A stretch of 64,000 nt of DNA from Glycomyces salinus (lineage in GTDB: Bacteria; Actinomycetota; Actinomycetes; Mycobacteriales; Micromonosporaceae). Positions 33,284 through 42,174 of the stretch are shown piece after piece. Numbering within the stretch: the stretch's first letter is position 1; each line of letters begins with the position of its first letter. The stretch covers positions 62,001-126,000 of the forward strand of contig NZ_JAELXW010000008.1 of NCBI RefSeq assembly GCF_016428645.1, read 5' to 3'. A program made the translations under genes and the position numbers. A model generated the notes under the pieces. It was not told where the DNA came from, searched no databases, and was given only the letters and a program-made list of their open reading frames with translations.

Positions 33284-34444
33284 ATGACCACCGCAGCCCC
33301 CAGCCCCCCGCGAAGCGCCCTGGCTTCCCGGCTCGACGCGATCCTGGACTCCGGCCGCCTGCCGGGGCGCGTCGGCGCCGTCTTCGCCGAGGCCGACAGC
33401 GGACGGATCCTCTACGAGCGCGACCCCGACCGGCTGCTCACCCCGGCCTCGGCGCTCAAGGTCGCCACCGCCGTCGCCGCCGCACACCGGCTCGGCCACC
33501 AGCACCGCATCCCCACGTCCCTCGCCGAGGCCGGCGGCGACGCCGTCGCACTCCTGGCCGGAGGAGACGTCACGCTGAGCCGCAACGGCATCGGCCACTA
33601 TCCCGGTGCGGCGAGCCTCGGCCGCCTCGCGCGGACGGCCCTGGTCGCCCGGGGCGGCCGGACGCCGCGCACCCTCATCGTCGACCCCGCCGCCCGGGGT
33701 GCCGCCCCTGCACCGGGGACCGATCCGGAGGACCTGCGCCACGCCACCGCACCGATGGCGCCGATCATGCTCAACGGCGGCCGCCTCCGGCGCACCCACG
33801 ACCGCCGCCGCCACTCCCCCGGCGCGGTGGCCGTGCGCAGCCTGAGCCGGATGCTCGACATCGACCGCGTCCTCGAGCTCCCGGTCGATCCGGTCTCGGC
33901 CCCGATCGCGACCGTGTGGTCGCCTCCCATGTCCGTCCTCATCGGCCATATGCTGCGGGAGTCGGACAACACCCTCGCCGACGCGATCGCGCTGCGACTG
34001 GCCGAGAGCGCCACCGGCGCCCGCACCTGGACGGGGGTCGGCCGCGCCGTCACCGCCGCGCTGGACGAGATCGGAGTGGACTGCGCGGGCGCGGCCATCG
34101 TGGACGGCTCGGGGCTGTCCCGCGCCGACCACTGCACGGCCGCCTTCCTCACCGACCTGCTGATAGCCGCCTGGAACCGGCCGCGGCTGCGTCCGATCCT
34201 CCAGACTCTGCCGATGGCCGGGGAGACCGGCACCCTCCGCGACCGGTTCGCCCACGCCCCGGAGGCGGTCGGCGCCGTCCGCGCCAAGACCGGCACGCTC
34301 ACCGGGGTCGCCTCCCTGTGCGGCGTCGCCACCGGGCCCCGCCCCATCGCCTTCGCCATTCTCAGCGGAGGCGTCACCGACCAGACGGCCGCCCGCGCCG
34401 CACTCGACGAGGCCGCCGCGGCGGCCGTGGACTTCAGGGAGTAG
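33284..34444 (+). CDS. D-Ala-D-Ala carboxypeptidase-like protein (PBP4/DacB fold) without signal peptide
   Basis: 386 residues. All three penicillin-interacting motifs are present: SxxK (Ser56-ALK59), SDN (227-229) and KTG (335-337). The length is that of class C low-mass PBPs of the DacB family. The N-terminus (TTAAPSPPRSALASRLDAI) has no hydrophobic signal, unlike typical DacB, so it may be exported by another route or act inside the cell on a non-cell-wall substrate. It ends 4 bases before the ketosynthase fusion gene, so they likely form an operon. Confidence 0.85.
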   Translation: MTTAAPSPPRSALASRLDAILDSGRLPGRVGAVFAEADSGRILYERDPDRLLTPASALKVATAVAAAHRLGHQHRIPTSLAEAGGDAVALLAGGDVTLSRNGIGHYPGAASLGRLARTALVARGGRTPRTLIVDPAARGAAPAPGTDPEDLRHATAPMAPIMLNGGRLRRTHDRRRHSPGAVAVRSLSRMLDIDRVLELPVDPVSAPIATVWSPPMSVLIGHMLRESDNTLADAIALRLAESATGARTWTGVGRAVTAALDEIGVDCAGAAIVDGSGLSRADHCTAAFLTDLLIAAWNRPRLRPILQTLPMAGETGTLRDRFAHAPEAVGAVRAKTGTLTGVASLCGVATGPRPIAFAILSGGVTDQTAARAALDEAAAAAVDFRE

Positions 34445-34448
34445 CACC

Positions 34449-36260
34449 ATGACCGAGAACGCCTATCTGACCGGCGCCGGAGCCTATCTGCCCGGCGAAG
34501 CGGTCGGCAACGACCAGATGGCCGCCCGCCTCGGCGGCGTCGACGACCGCGGCGAGCGCCTGCGCCGACGCGTCCTGGCCTCCAACGGCATCGCCGCCCG
34601 CCACTACGCGCTCGACGCCGAGGGCCGCACCACCGAACTCAACGAGGAGCTGGCCGCCAAGGCGATCGGCGCCGCCCTCGCCGACCGCGACCTGGACGCC
34701 GCCGACCTCGACATGCTCGCCACCGCCACCACCCAGGGCGACCTGCTCGTCCCCGGGTTCGCCTCGATGGTGCACGGCCGCCTCGGCGGCGGGCCGATGC
34801 ACCTGCTCTCGGCCTCCGGGGTGTGCGCCTCCAGCCTCGCCGCGCTCGACGCGGCCGTCGCCAAGGTCCGCCTCGGCGACCACGAGCGGGCCGCCGTGGT
34901 CGGCTCCGAACTGGCCAGCCGCTGGCTGCGGCGCTCCCGCCTGGACGGCGCCGAGGCCGACGCGGCGTTCCTGCGCTGGATGCTCTCCGACGGCGCCGGG
35001 GCCGTCATCGTCGAGCCCCGGCCGCGCCCCGGCCGGCCGTCGCTCCGCGTCGACTGGGTCCGGCACGTCTCCCTCGCCCACGAGCATCCGGTGTGCATGC
35101 GGGCCGGGCTCGGCGACGGCCTCGAACCGCGCGCCGGAGCCACCTGGCAGGACCTCGACCTGGAGGAGTCCGTGGCCTCCGGGATGATGCGGCTGCGGCA
35201 GGACACGAGCGCGCTCGGGCGCCTGGCCGAGGCCGGCCTGCGCGAGTTCCAGCGCCTGACCCGCGCCGGACTGGTCGACCTCGACCGGCTCGACCACGTG
35301 CTGTGCCACTACAGCACCCACGCGTTCCGCGACATCGTCTTCAAGCTGCTGGCCGACGCCGGAGCGGACGTCCGGACCGAGAAGTGGTTCTCCAACCTCG
35401 CCGAGAAGGGCAACACCGGGGCGGCCTCGATCTTCATCGCGCTCGAGGAGCGCTGGCGGTCCGGCGCGATCGAACCCGGGCAGACCGTGCTGCTCGCCGT
35501 CCCCGAATCCGGCCGCTTCTCCTTCGCCTTCGCCCACCTGACCTGCGTCGCCCCCGACGAAACGGAGCCCGTCATGCCCGCCCGGATCGAAGCGGCACCG
35601 GCCGCCCCCGAAAGCCTCCACGGCCGCCTCGACGAGGTCTGGCAGGACTTCGAGCGCCGCCTCGAACAGGTCCCGATCCTGCGCCGCCTCGACGAGGGCA
35701 CCGTTACCCGCCACGACTACATGCGTCTGCTGCACAACCTGCGCCAGCAGGTCGCCGACGGCGCCCGCTGGATCACGCGCGCCGCCTCGAACTTCTCGGT
35801 CGAGAACTTCACACTGCGCAGCAGCGCGATCCACCACGCCGACGAGGAGCACCGTGACTTCATGATGCTCGAACGCGACTACGTCGCCTGCGGCGGCGAC
35901 GCCGAGGACATCCGCTCCGGCGAGAAGAACCTCGGCTCCGAGGCCCTGTCGGCCTACATGTTCCACACCGCGAGCCGGCCCGACCCGGTCTGCCTGCTCG
36001 GGGCCATGTTCATCATCGAGGGCTTGGGCAACGGCAAGGCCGCCGAATGGGCCGTCCGCTTCCAGGAGGTGCTCGGCCTGCGCGACGACCAGGTGAGTTT
36101 CCTGCGCTACCACGGCATGGCCGACGAGGACCACTACGCGAAGCTCCAGAGCCTGCTCGCCTCCGAGCGGGTGAACCGGGAGGCCGACGCGATCGTCAAG
36201 ACCGCCAAGGTCGTCGCCCGCCTCTACGCGCTCCAGTTGGAGGAGCTCGATAATGTCTGA
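34449..36260 (+). CDS. Ketosynthase III (DarB/StlD-like) fused to haem-oxygenase-like di-iron domain
   Basis: 603 residues. Residues 1-~370 are a thiolase-fold KAS III. GAYLPGEAVGND, RRRVLASNGIAARHYALD and the triad Cys126 (ASGVCASS), His287 (CHYSTH) and Asn322 (KGNTGAAS) resemble the StlD/DarB ketosynthases of dialkylresorcinol and cyclohexanedione synthesis. Residues ~385-600 form a second, all-helical domain of the haem-oxygenase-like di-iron oxidase (CADD/UndA-type) superfamily. It has a Glu/His-rich helix (HHADEEH, 462-468), Glu524 (FIIEGLG) and the hallmark H555-x3-D559-x2-H562. A natural fusion of condensing enzyme and oxidase implies condensation followed by O2-dependent modification of the same acyl product. 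The next gene overlaps by 8 bases. Confidence 0.82.
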   Translation: MTENAYLTGAGAYLPGEAVGNDQMAARLGGVDDRGERLRRRVLASNGIAARHYALDAEGRTTELNEELAAKAIGAALADRDLDAADLDMLATATTQGDLLVPGFASMVHGRLGGGPMHLLSASGVCASSLAALDAAVAKVRLGDHERAAVVGSELASRWLRRSRLDGAEADAAFLRWMLSDGAGAVIVEPRPRPGRPSLRVDWVRHVSLAHEHPVCMRAGLGDGLEPRAGATWQDLDLEESVASGMMRLRQDTSALGRLAEAGLREFQRLTRAGLVDLDRLDHVLCHYSTHAFRDIVFKLLADAGADVRTEKWFSNLAEKGNTGAASIFIALEERWRSGAIEPGQTVLLAVPESGRFSFAFAHLTCVAPDETEPVMPARIEAAPAAPESLHGRLDEVWQDFERRLEQVPILRRLDEGTVTRHDYMRLLHNLRQQVADGARWITRAASNFSVENFTLRSSAIHHADEEHRDFMMLERDYVACGGDAEDIRSGEKNLGSEALSAYMFHTASRPDPVCLLGAMFIIEGLGNGKAAEWAVRFQEVLGLRDDQVSFLRYHGMADEDHYAKLQSLLASERVNREADAIVKTAKVVARLYALQLEELDNV

Positions 36261-37068
36261 CCCCTCGTTGTGGGACGCGGTCGAGGCCGACCCGACCCTG
36301 CCACTGGAGGCCGACGTGGCCCGCAAGGTCGTCGACGACCAGCGGCGCTGGAGTCGCACCTGGCTCTACCCGGTCGCGCGGCCCGTCTCGCGGATCACCG
36401 CGCTGCTGATCGTGGTCGCCAAGCGACTCACCCCGTTCCGCTGGACCGCCCACCGGACCATGGACCGGCTGTGCCTGTGGTTCCTGCGCCGCTTCGTGTC
36501 GGCGAACGCGGTCGAACTGCTGATCCGGCACTTCGTCATCGAGACGAACCTGCTGAACTTCATCATCCGCAACACCGGCGCGCCCGGCCTCGAGCCGGTG
36601 TCGCTCCGGCCGACCACCCTGTCGGGCCTGGGCGACCGCGCCGTCATCGAGCACGACATCAACGTCTACGACGTCCTGTCCGCCCTCGGTCCGGTCCCCA
36701 GGGAGAAGCCCCTGCTCGACTACCGGGACCTGGAGATCCCCGAGCTCGACCCCGAACCGCGCAGGCGCCGCCTGCTCAACCTGGACATCCAGACCGCGCT
36801 GTGCCTGATGAACCTGCCGTTCGCACTCTGCCTGACCCCCGAGGAGTACCGGCGGGCCGTCCACTCCATGCGCTTCGACGACTCGATCCTGACGATCCTG
36901 GCCGAGATCACCGGCGACCCGGCGTTCCTCAAATGGCACCGGGGCGAACTGACCGTCAGGGTCGACTCCAACACCGACGTGCCCGAAGCGGTCTACCGCC
37001 ACGCCGTGATCTGCGAATACGCGCACGCCCACCTGCTCCGGGCCGCGGCCGAGCGGCGATCGGCTTGA
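36253..37068 (+). CDS. Uncharacterised protein coupled to the ketosynthase-oxidase fusion (DUF6999-like)
   Basis: 271 residues. ATG 36253 lies inside the end of the fusion gene, giving translational coupling. A hydrophobic stretch (ARPVSRITALLIVVAKRL, ~45-62) and another at FLRRFVSANAVELLIRHF suggest membrane association. A mid-region IRNTGAPGLEP, HDINVYDVLSALG and ALCLMNLPFALCLTPEEYRR are distinctive but show no catalytic motif I know. It resembles a family I recall only as uncharacterised (DUF6999), found beside such ketosynthases. A role in handling the lipid product or substrate is inference. Confidence 0.6.
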   Translation: MSDPSLWDAVEADPTLPLEADVARKVVDDQRRWSRTWLYPVARPVSRITALLIVVAKRLTPFRWTAHRTMDRLCLWFLRRFVSANAVELLIRHFVIETNLLNFIIRNTGAPGLEPVSLRPTTLSGLGDRAVIEHDINVYDVLSALGPVPREKPLLDYRDLEIPELDPEPRRRRLLNLDIQTALCLMNLPFALCLTPEEYRRAVHSMRFDDSILTILAEITGDPAFLKWHRGELTVRVDSNTDVPEAVYRHAVICEYAHAHLLRAAAERRSA

Positions 37069-37098
37069 GCGCGGGCGCGATGCCGAAGCAGGTCGGGC

Positions 37099-37422
37099 TC
37101 AGGCGCCGGCCGGTTGGGCGGCCTCTTCGGCCTCTCGGAACCGCTCGCGCTTCCAGTGGTGGAACCAGAACGGGGCCAGCGGCACGACCGCGCAGATCAG
37201 CGCGATCAGGGTCGTGCCGAATCCCCAGGACAGGCGACGGCGGATCAGGAGGGTCGCGACGACCAGGAGGACGAAGAGCGCGCCGTGGAGGCTGCCCAGG
37301 GGCATGACCAGGTCAAGGTCCGAGACGCGGCTGAGCAGGGAGCCGAAGACCAGGAGGAGGACGAAGGACCAGCCCTCGGCCAGGGTCAGCATGCGGTAGC
37401 GGAAGACGGGGTTGGCGATCAT
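37099..37422 (-). CDS. DUF3817 small integral membrane protein
   Basis: 107 residues with three predicted helices. FRYRMLTLAEGWSFVLLLVF at the start and MPLGSLHGALFVLLVVATLL in the middle are the DUF3817 pattern (YdzA-like). A basic C-terminal tail (FHHWKRERFREAEEAA) faces the cytoplasm. The function of the family is unknown. The gene is convergent with the preceding operon, with only 30 bases between them. Confidence 0.88.
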   Translation of the reverse strand: MIANPVFRYRMLTLAEGWSFVLLLVFGSLLSRVSDLDLVMPLGSLHGALFVLLVVATLLIRRRLSWGFGTTLIALICAVVPLAPFWFHHWKRERFREAEEAAQPAGA

Positions 37423-37684
37423 GGTGTTCCTCGCATCGAGTGGTCGCGGCGTCTCTGTCCCGCATCGTAAGCGCGGCGGCGGAAGTGTTCGGCGGTGCCG
37501 AGCGCGGTGATGTCGGGCGTCACCGAAGCGCGGGAAGACCTTCGGACGGGGCGGGGGCGGCGGGTGCCTGTCAGGTCACACCCGTTTCGAATTCGCTTGT
37601 CGAATCACCGGGCACCGGCGCATGCTGGTCGGCACGGGCCCGATCCGGCAGCAGGGTCCCCGCCTCCCCGTTGATTGGACTACC

Positions 37685-38896
37685 GTGACCCACCCTGCCG
37701 TGAGCGCGCCCGCCGGCACCGATCCGGCCCTGCTGCGCTGGCGCAACGCCGTGCTCGCCATCTTCGCGGCCTCGGGGTTCGCGTTCGCGAACTGGGCCGC
37801 ACGCGTCCCGAACGTGCGCGACATCCTCGGGGCCTCCACCCGGGAGATGGGCATCCTCATCCTCGGCATCGCCATCGGCGCGATCCTCGGGCTCGTCGCC
37901 TCCAGCCACGTGATCGCCCATTTCGGCGCCACCGCCTCGATCCGCGGGTTCCTGGTCGCGACCGCGGGCGGCCTGGCCGCTGTCGGGCTCATCGCCGAGG
38001 TCGCGCCGGGTTTCTGGCTGCTGTTCGCGGCCTTGGTCGTGCTCGGCGCGGGCAACTCGATCGTGGATGTGGCCATGAATCTGTCGGGCGCGGCCAACGA
38101 GCGCCGCATCGGGAAGACACTGATGCCGCTGTTCCACGCCCTGTTCAGCCTCGGCACCATGCTCGGGGCGGGGTTCGGGGCGCTGACCGAGCAGGTCGGC
38201 GTCCCCATCGGGGCCCACCTCGGCCTCGTCGGGCTCACCCTGGTCGTGCTGGCCTTCTACGCGTGCCGCCACCTGCGACCGGCCGAGGAGCCGGCCTCCG
38301 AGGAGGACGGGAAGGCCGGCTGGCGCACCCGCCTCGCGGCCTGGACCGACGTCCGGGTCCTGCTCATCGGCCTGATCGTGCTCGGCATGGCGTTCACCGA
38401 GGGGACCGCCAACGACTGGCTCAGCCTGTCCATGGTCGACGGCTACGGCCTGTCCAACCCGGGAGGCGCGACCGTCTTCGCCGTCTTCGTCACCGCGATG
38501 ACCGCCGGGCGGCTCTGCGGCGGCGCGGTCCTCGACCGGTTCGGCCGCATCCCGGTGCTGGCGGGCACGGCGCTCCTGGCGTTCGCGGGCCTGCTGCTGG
38601 TGATCATCGGCCCGACCGCGCCGGTCGCGATCGCGGGCGTGGTCCTGTGGGGACTGGGGGCCTCGCTGGGCTTCCCGGTGGGCATGTCGGCCGCGGCCGA
38701 CGACCCGGTGAAGGCGACCGCCAACGTCGCCGCGGTGGCGACGATCGGGTACGTCGCCTTCCTCATCGGGCCGCCGCTGATCGGCCTGCTCGGCGAAGAG
38801 GTCGGGCTGCGCAACGCGTTCTTCGTCGTCCTGGTCCTGGTCGCGGTGGCGCTGCTGTGCTCGCCCGCCGCCCGCGAGCCGAAGCGGCGATCCTGA
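37685..38896 (+). CDS. MFS transporter (FucP/YbjJ-like)
   Basis: 403 residues, 12 predicted helices. LRWRNAVLAIFAASGFAFAN WAARVP at the start, and NSIVDVAMNLSGAANERRIG with LFHALFSLGTMLGAG in the middle, are characteristic of the YbjJ-like MFS group, which is often annotated as sugar or fucose permease. The start is GTG 37685 (VTHPAVSAPAG); upstream in-frame codons precede any plausible RBS. A LacI-type palindrome starts 3 bases after its stop, but that belongs to the next promoter. Confidence 0.85.
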   Translation: MTHPAVSAPAGTDPALLRWRNAVLAIFAASGFAFANWAARVPNVRDILGASTREMGILILGIAIGAILGLVASSHVIAHFGATASIRGFLVATAGGLAAVGLIAEVAPGFWLLFAALVVLGAGNSIVDVAMNLSGAANERRIGKTLMPLFHALFSLGTMLGAGFGALTEQVGVPIGAHLGLVGLTLVVLAFYACRHLRPAEEPASEEDGKAGWRTRLAAWTDVRVLLIGLIVLGMAFTEGTANDWLSLSMVDGYGLSNPGGATVFAVFVTAMTAGRLCGGAVLDRFGRIPVLAGTALLAFAGLLLVIIGPTAPVAIAGVVLWGLGASLGFPVGMSAAADDPVKATANVAAVATIGYVAFLIGPPLIGLLGEEVGLRNAFFVVLVLVAVALLCSPAAREPKRRS

Positions 38897-38898
38897 GC

Positions 38899-38965
38899 GA
38901 ACCGGTTCTCTGAGGTCTTGCCTCGGGGTTCACGTCCCGGTACGGTGAGCAGCGAACCGGTTCGC
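38899..38965. promoter_or_regulatory. Two LacI-type palindromes upstream of the AbfB glycosidase
   Basis: GAACCGGTTC at 38899-38908 and the longer GCGAACCGGTTCGC at 38952-38965, spaced 55 bases centre to centre. An AACCGGTT core with central CG is the common LacI-family operator type. No lacI gene adjoins, so the repressor must be encoded elsewhere. Confidence 0.75.
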
Positions 38966-39030
38966 CACCCCTCTTGGCGGGCTCCGCCCGGGGCCGTGAG
39001 CGAACTTCTCAACGACGAGAGTGAGTTGTG

Positions 39031-42000
39031 ATGAACGTACGAGCACGGCCGGCGGCCCGGCTGCTGTGCGCGGCCGCCGCCGTCATGATGGCCCCCTGGG
39101 TCGCCGCGCCCGCGTCGGCGCAGACCGACGGGACCTTCAGAGTCGACTTCGGCGAGTCGACCGGAGACTTCCTCGGCGGTGCCTCCGGAACCCTGTACGG
39201 CCTCTACGACCAGGGGCTCCCCTCCCAGAACCTCATCGACGGCATCGACCTCCAGACCGTGTCCACCAAGGCCCAGGATGGCCCGCAGCACCCCGGCGCG
39301 GACGCGCTCGAAGTGCTCCCGGGGCTGGTGGAGGGGTCCGACGGCGACGTCTACATCTACATGACCGACATCCACCGGGGCTTCCCCTACCAGTGGCCGG
39401 GCGACACCCCCGAGGAGAAGCTCGACACCTACCTGGAGAAGATCCGCCTCCAAGCCGAGCAGGTCGCCACCCTCCCGGCCGACCAGCGCGACAACCTCGT
39501 GTTCATGCCGTTCAACGAGCCCGCGGGCAACATGTTCGGCACCGGCGAGTGGAGCTACAACGGCATCAGCTGGCTCGACGACCCGCAGTACTTCTTCGAC
39601 GGCTGGGACCGCGCCTACGAGACGATCCACTCGGTGCTGCCCGAGGCGCGGATCGGCGGACCGAACTCCATCCACCTCTACGACCAGGTCCGCGGGTTCA
39701 TGGAGTACACGATCCAGGCCGGCACCGTCCCCGACGTGGTGGTGTGGCACGAACTGTCCGACCCGGCGACCATCCGCGACAGCGTCGACCGCTACCGCGG
39801 CTGGGAGACCGAGTTCTTCGCCGGAACCCAGTACGAGGGCACCGAGCTGCCGATCAACATCAGCGAATACGCCTACAACTACCACACCTCGGTGCCCGGC
39901 CAGATGATCCAGTGGGTCTCGGCGCTGGAGGACTCCAAGGTCTACGGCGACATCGCCTACTGGAACATCGACGGCAACCTCTCCGACTCGGCCGTGCAGG
40001 CCAACCGCGCCAACGGGCAATGGTGGCTGCTCCACGCCTACAGCCAGATGAGCGGGCAGACCGTCGAGACCACCCCGCCCCGGCCCGGGGAGAGCTACAC
40101 CCTCCAGGGCGTGGCGACCCTCGACACCGGCCTGAAGCAGGGCCGCGTCCTGCTCGGCGGGGCCGGCGGCTCGTACACCCTGGGCCTGGACGACCTGCCC
40201 ACGGAGGTCTTCGGCGACACGGTCCACGCGGTCGTGCGCGAGATCGGCTGGAGCGGCCAGATCGGGGACTCCGCGCAGCCCGACACCATCGGCGAACTCG
40301 ACCTGACCGTCCAAGGCGGCACCGCCGAGGTCACCTTCGGTGACCAGCTGCCCGAACTGAACGCCGAATCGGCCTACGAGGTCATCCTGACTCCGAGCGC
40401 CTCCCCGGGCGAGACCGGCGAGTCCCGCACCTCGTGGGAGGCCGCCTACGAGGCCGAGGATGCGACGTTCACCGGAGAGGGCCTGCACGTCAACGGCCCC
40501 GAGGGATCGCCTTCGAACGTCTCGAAGTTCTACACCTCCGGTTCGTACAACGTCGGCGGCATGCGAACCGGTTCGCACAACTCCCTGGAGTTCTCGGTGA
40601 GCGTGCCCGAGGACGGCACCTACGACCTCAGCGTCTTCGCCAGCTCGCTCAACACCGACGAGCAGGTGCAGGACCAGGGACCGACCAACGTGTTCCTCAG
40701 CGTCGACGGCGATCCGGCGACCGAGCGGGAGCTGTTCCTGACCCTCGGATACAAGTGGGTGGTGTGGGACCACACCGACACCACCGTGGACCTGACCGCC
40801 GGCGACCACGTCATCTCCCTGTCGACCGACGCCCTCGAGGGCGAGGGCTCGATCACCGGCGACGTCATCGTCGACAAGATCGACCTCTCGCTGGCCAACC
40901 CCGCGTACGGCGGCGACGTCTACGAGGCCGAACTGGCCGAGCTGACCGGCGGGGCCGCGCCGGTCTACCCGGAGGGGCACCAGGGCTCCGGTCCGGGCGC
41001 CGCCGAGGTGCCCTCGGGCGGCGAGGCGACCTTCTGGGTCTACTCCCCCGACGACGGTCCCGCCCGCCTGGACGTCGACTCTCGGGGCGATCGCGCCGTG
41101 GAGCTCGAGGTCAACGGCGAGCCCGTCACCACCGGCCCCGGCGGGATGGTCGACGCGTTCCTGCTCGGCGGCATCAACAAGGTGACCGTCCACGGGGAGA
41201 ACGGCCTGGCGGTCGACCGCCTGGCGGTCGGAACCACCGGGGATGTCGATACGGCCGTGTACGAGGCCGAGGACGGGACCGCCTCCGGGACCGCGCAGGT
41301 CGAGGACCTGTCGCTGGCCTCCGGCGGCCAGGCCGTGGTCGGCGTCGGCGGCGAACCCGGCAACGGGAACACCCTCTCGTTCACCGACGTCGAGGCGCCC
41401 GAGGCCGGACGGTACGCGGTGACCTTCCGCTACTCGAACGAGGAGCAGTCGCCGGCCACCCACTACAACCCCGACCCGGTGGCGCGGTACGCGCTCGTGT
41501 CCGTCAACGGCGGCGAACCGGTTCGCGTGGCGTTCCCGCACTCGTTCCACGAGAACAACTTCTGGGAGCTGACAGTGCCGTTCGACCTCCAAGAGGGGGC
41601 CAACGAGATCGTGGTGCGCGGCGAGGAGAAGCCCCAGTTCGACGGCGTCAGCTACGCCTCCGACAACTGGCCGGACGTCCTGCTGCGCTCGCAGTTCGCG
41701 CCCAACCTCGACCGGATCGCCGTCACGCCGCTGTTCGGCGACCCCGCGTCGTACCGGTTGCAGTCCCATAATTTCACCGACCGGCACGTCCGCCACACGG
41801 ACAACGATATCCGCCTGGAGGCCGACGTCAGCCCCGCCGAGGACGCCCGGTTCCGGATCGCCCCCGGCCTGGCCGACTCCTCGGACGGGATGGTGTCGTT
41901 CGAATCGGTGAACCACCCGGGACAGTACCTGCGCCACTCGGACTTCGAGCTGGTGCTGGCGCCCGACGACGGCACCGCGCTGTTCGACCAGGACGCGACC

Positions 42001-42162
42001 TTCGAACTGGTCGAGGGCCTCGCCGACGAGTGGTGCGTCTCGCTCCGCGCGCACAACTACCCCGACCAGGTCGTCCGACACTCGTACTTCGACCTGCGGC
42101 TCGATCCGGACGACGGCACGGGCCTGTTCGCCGAGGACGCGACCTACTGCCTCACCGACTGA
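39031..42162 (+). CDS. Large secreted modular glycosidase with CBM and AbfB (CBM42) domains
   Basis: 1043 residues: signal peptide (cleavage after ...APASA), a (beta/alpha)8 glycosidase domain to ~residue 430 with VFMPFNEPAGNMF (acid/base Glu) and LPINISEYAYNY (nucleophile Glu) in a GH39-like arrangement, one or two CBM6/35-like beta-sandwich modules starting at AAYEAEDATFTGEG and VYEAEDGTASGTA, and a C-terminal AbfB domain (SYRLQSHNFTDRHVRH; NHPGQYLRHSDFEL; HNYPDQVVRHSYFDL). AbfB binds arabinofuranose side chains, so the substrate is probably arabinan or arabinoxylan. ATG 39031 follows GTG 39028; either could start. LacI-type palindromes occur twice in the promoter and twice inside the gene. 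Confidence 0.85.
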   Translation: MNVRARPAARLLCAAAAVMMAPWVAAPASAQTDGTFRVDFGESTGDFLGGASGTLYGLYDQGLPSQNLIDGIDLQTVSTKAQDGPQHPGADALEVLPGLVEGSDGDVYIYMTDIHRGFPYQWPGDTPEEKLDTYLEKIRLQAEQVATLPADQRDNLVFMPFNEPAGNMFGTGEWSYNGISWLDDPQYFFDGWDRAYETIHSVLPEARIGGPNSIHLYDQVRGFMEYTIQAGTVPDVVVWHELSDPATIRDSVDRYRGWETEFFAGTQYEGTELPINISEYAYNYHTSVPGQMIQWVSALEDSKVYGDIAYWNIDGNLSDSAVQANRANGQWWLLHAYSQMSGQTVETTPPRPGESYTLQGVATLDTGLKQGRVLLGGAGGSYTLGLDDLPTEVFGDTVHAVVREIGWSGQIGDSAQPDTIGELDLTVQGGTAEVTFGDQLPELNAESAYEVILTPSASPGETGESRTSWEAAYEAEDATFTGEGLHVNGPEGSPSNVSKFYTSGSYNVGGMRTGSHNSLEFSVSVPEDGTYDLSVFASSLNTDEQVQDQGPTNVFLSVDGDPATERELFLTLGYKWVVWDHTDTTVDLTAGDHVISLSTDALEGEGSITGDVIVDKIDLSLANPAYGGDVYEAELAELTGGAAPVYPEGHQGSGPGAAEVPSGGEATFWVYSPDDGPARLDVDSRGDRAVELEVNGEPVTTGPGGMVDAFLLGGINKVTVHGENGLAVDRLAVGTTGDVDTAVYEAEDGTASGTAQVEDLSLASGGQAVVGVGGEPGNGNTLSFTDVEAPEAGRYAVTFRYSNEEQSPATHYNPDPVARYALVSVNGGEPVRVAFPHSFHENNFWELTVPFDLQEGANEIVVRGEEKPQFDGVSYASDNWPDVLLRSQFAPNLDRIAVTPLFGDPASYRLQSHNFTDRHVRHTDNDIRLEADVSPAEDARFRIAPGLADSSDGMVSFESVNHPGQYLRHSDFELVLAPDDGTALFDQDATFELVEGLADEWCVSLRAHNYPDQVVRHSYFDLRLDPDDGTGLFAEDATYCLTD
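40563..40576. promoter_or_regulatory. Intragenic copy 1 of GCGAACCGGTTCGC
   Basis: Perfect 14-bp palindrome identical to the promoter site at 38952, located 1.5 kb into the coding sequence (codons for MRTGSH). It may be an auxiliary operator for looping or a roadblock. Confidence 0.5.
41513..41526. promoter_or_regulatory. Intragenic copy 2 of GCGAACCGGTTCGC
   Basis: Second perfect copy inside the gene, 950 bases after the first (codons for GEPVRV, using the rare GTT for Val). Confidence 0.5.
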
Positions 42163-42174
42163 CCGCGAACGGGA

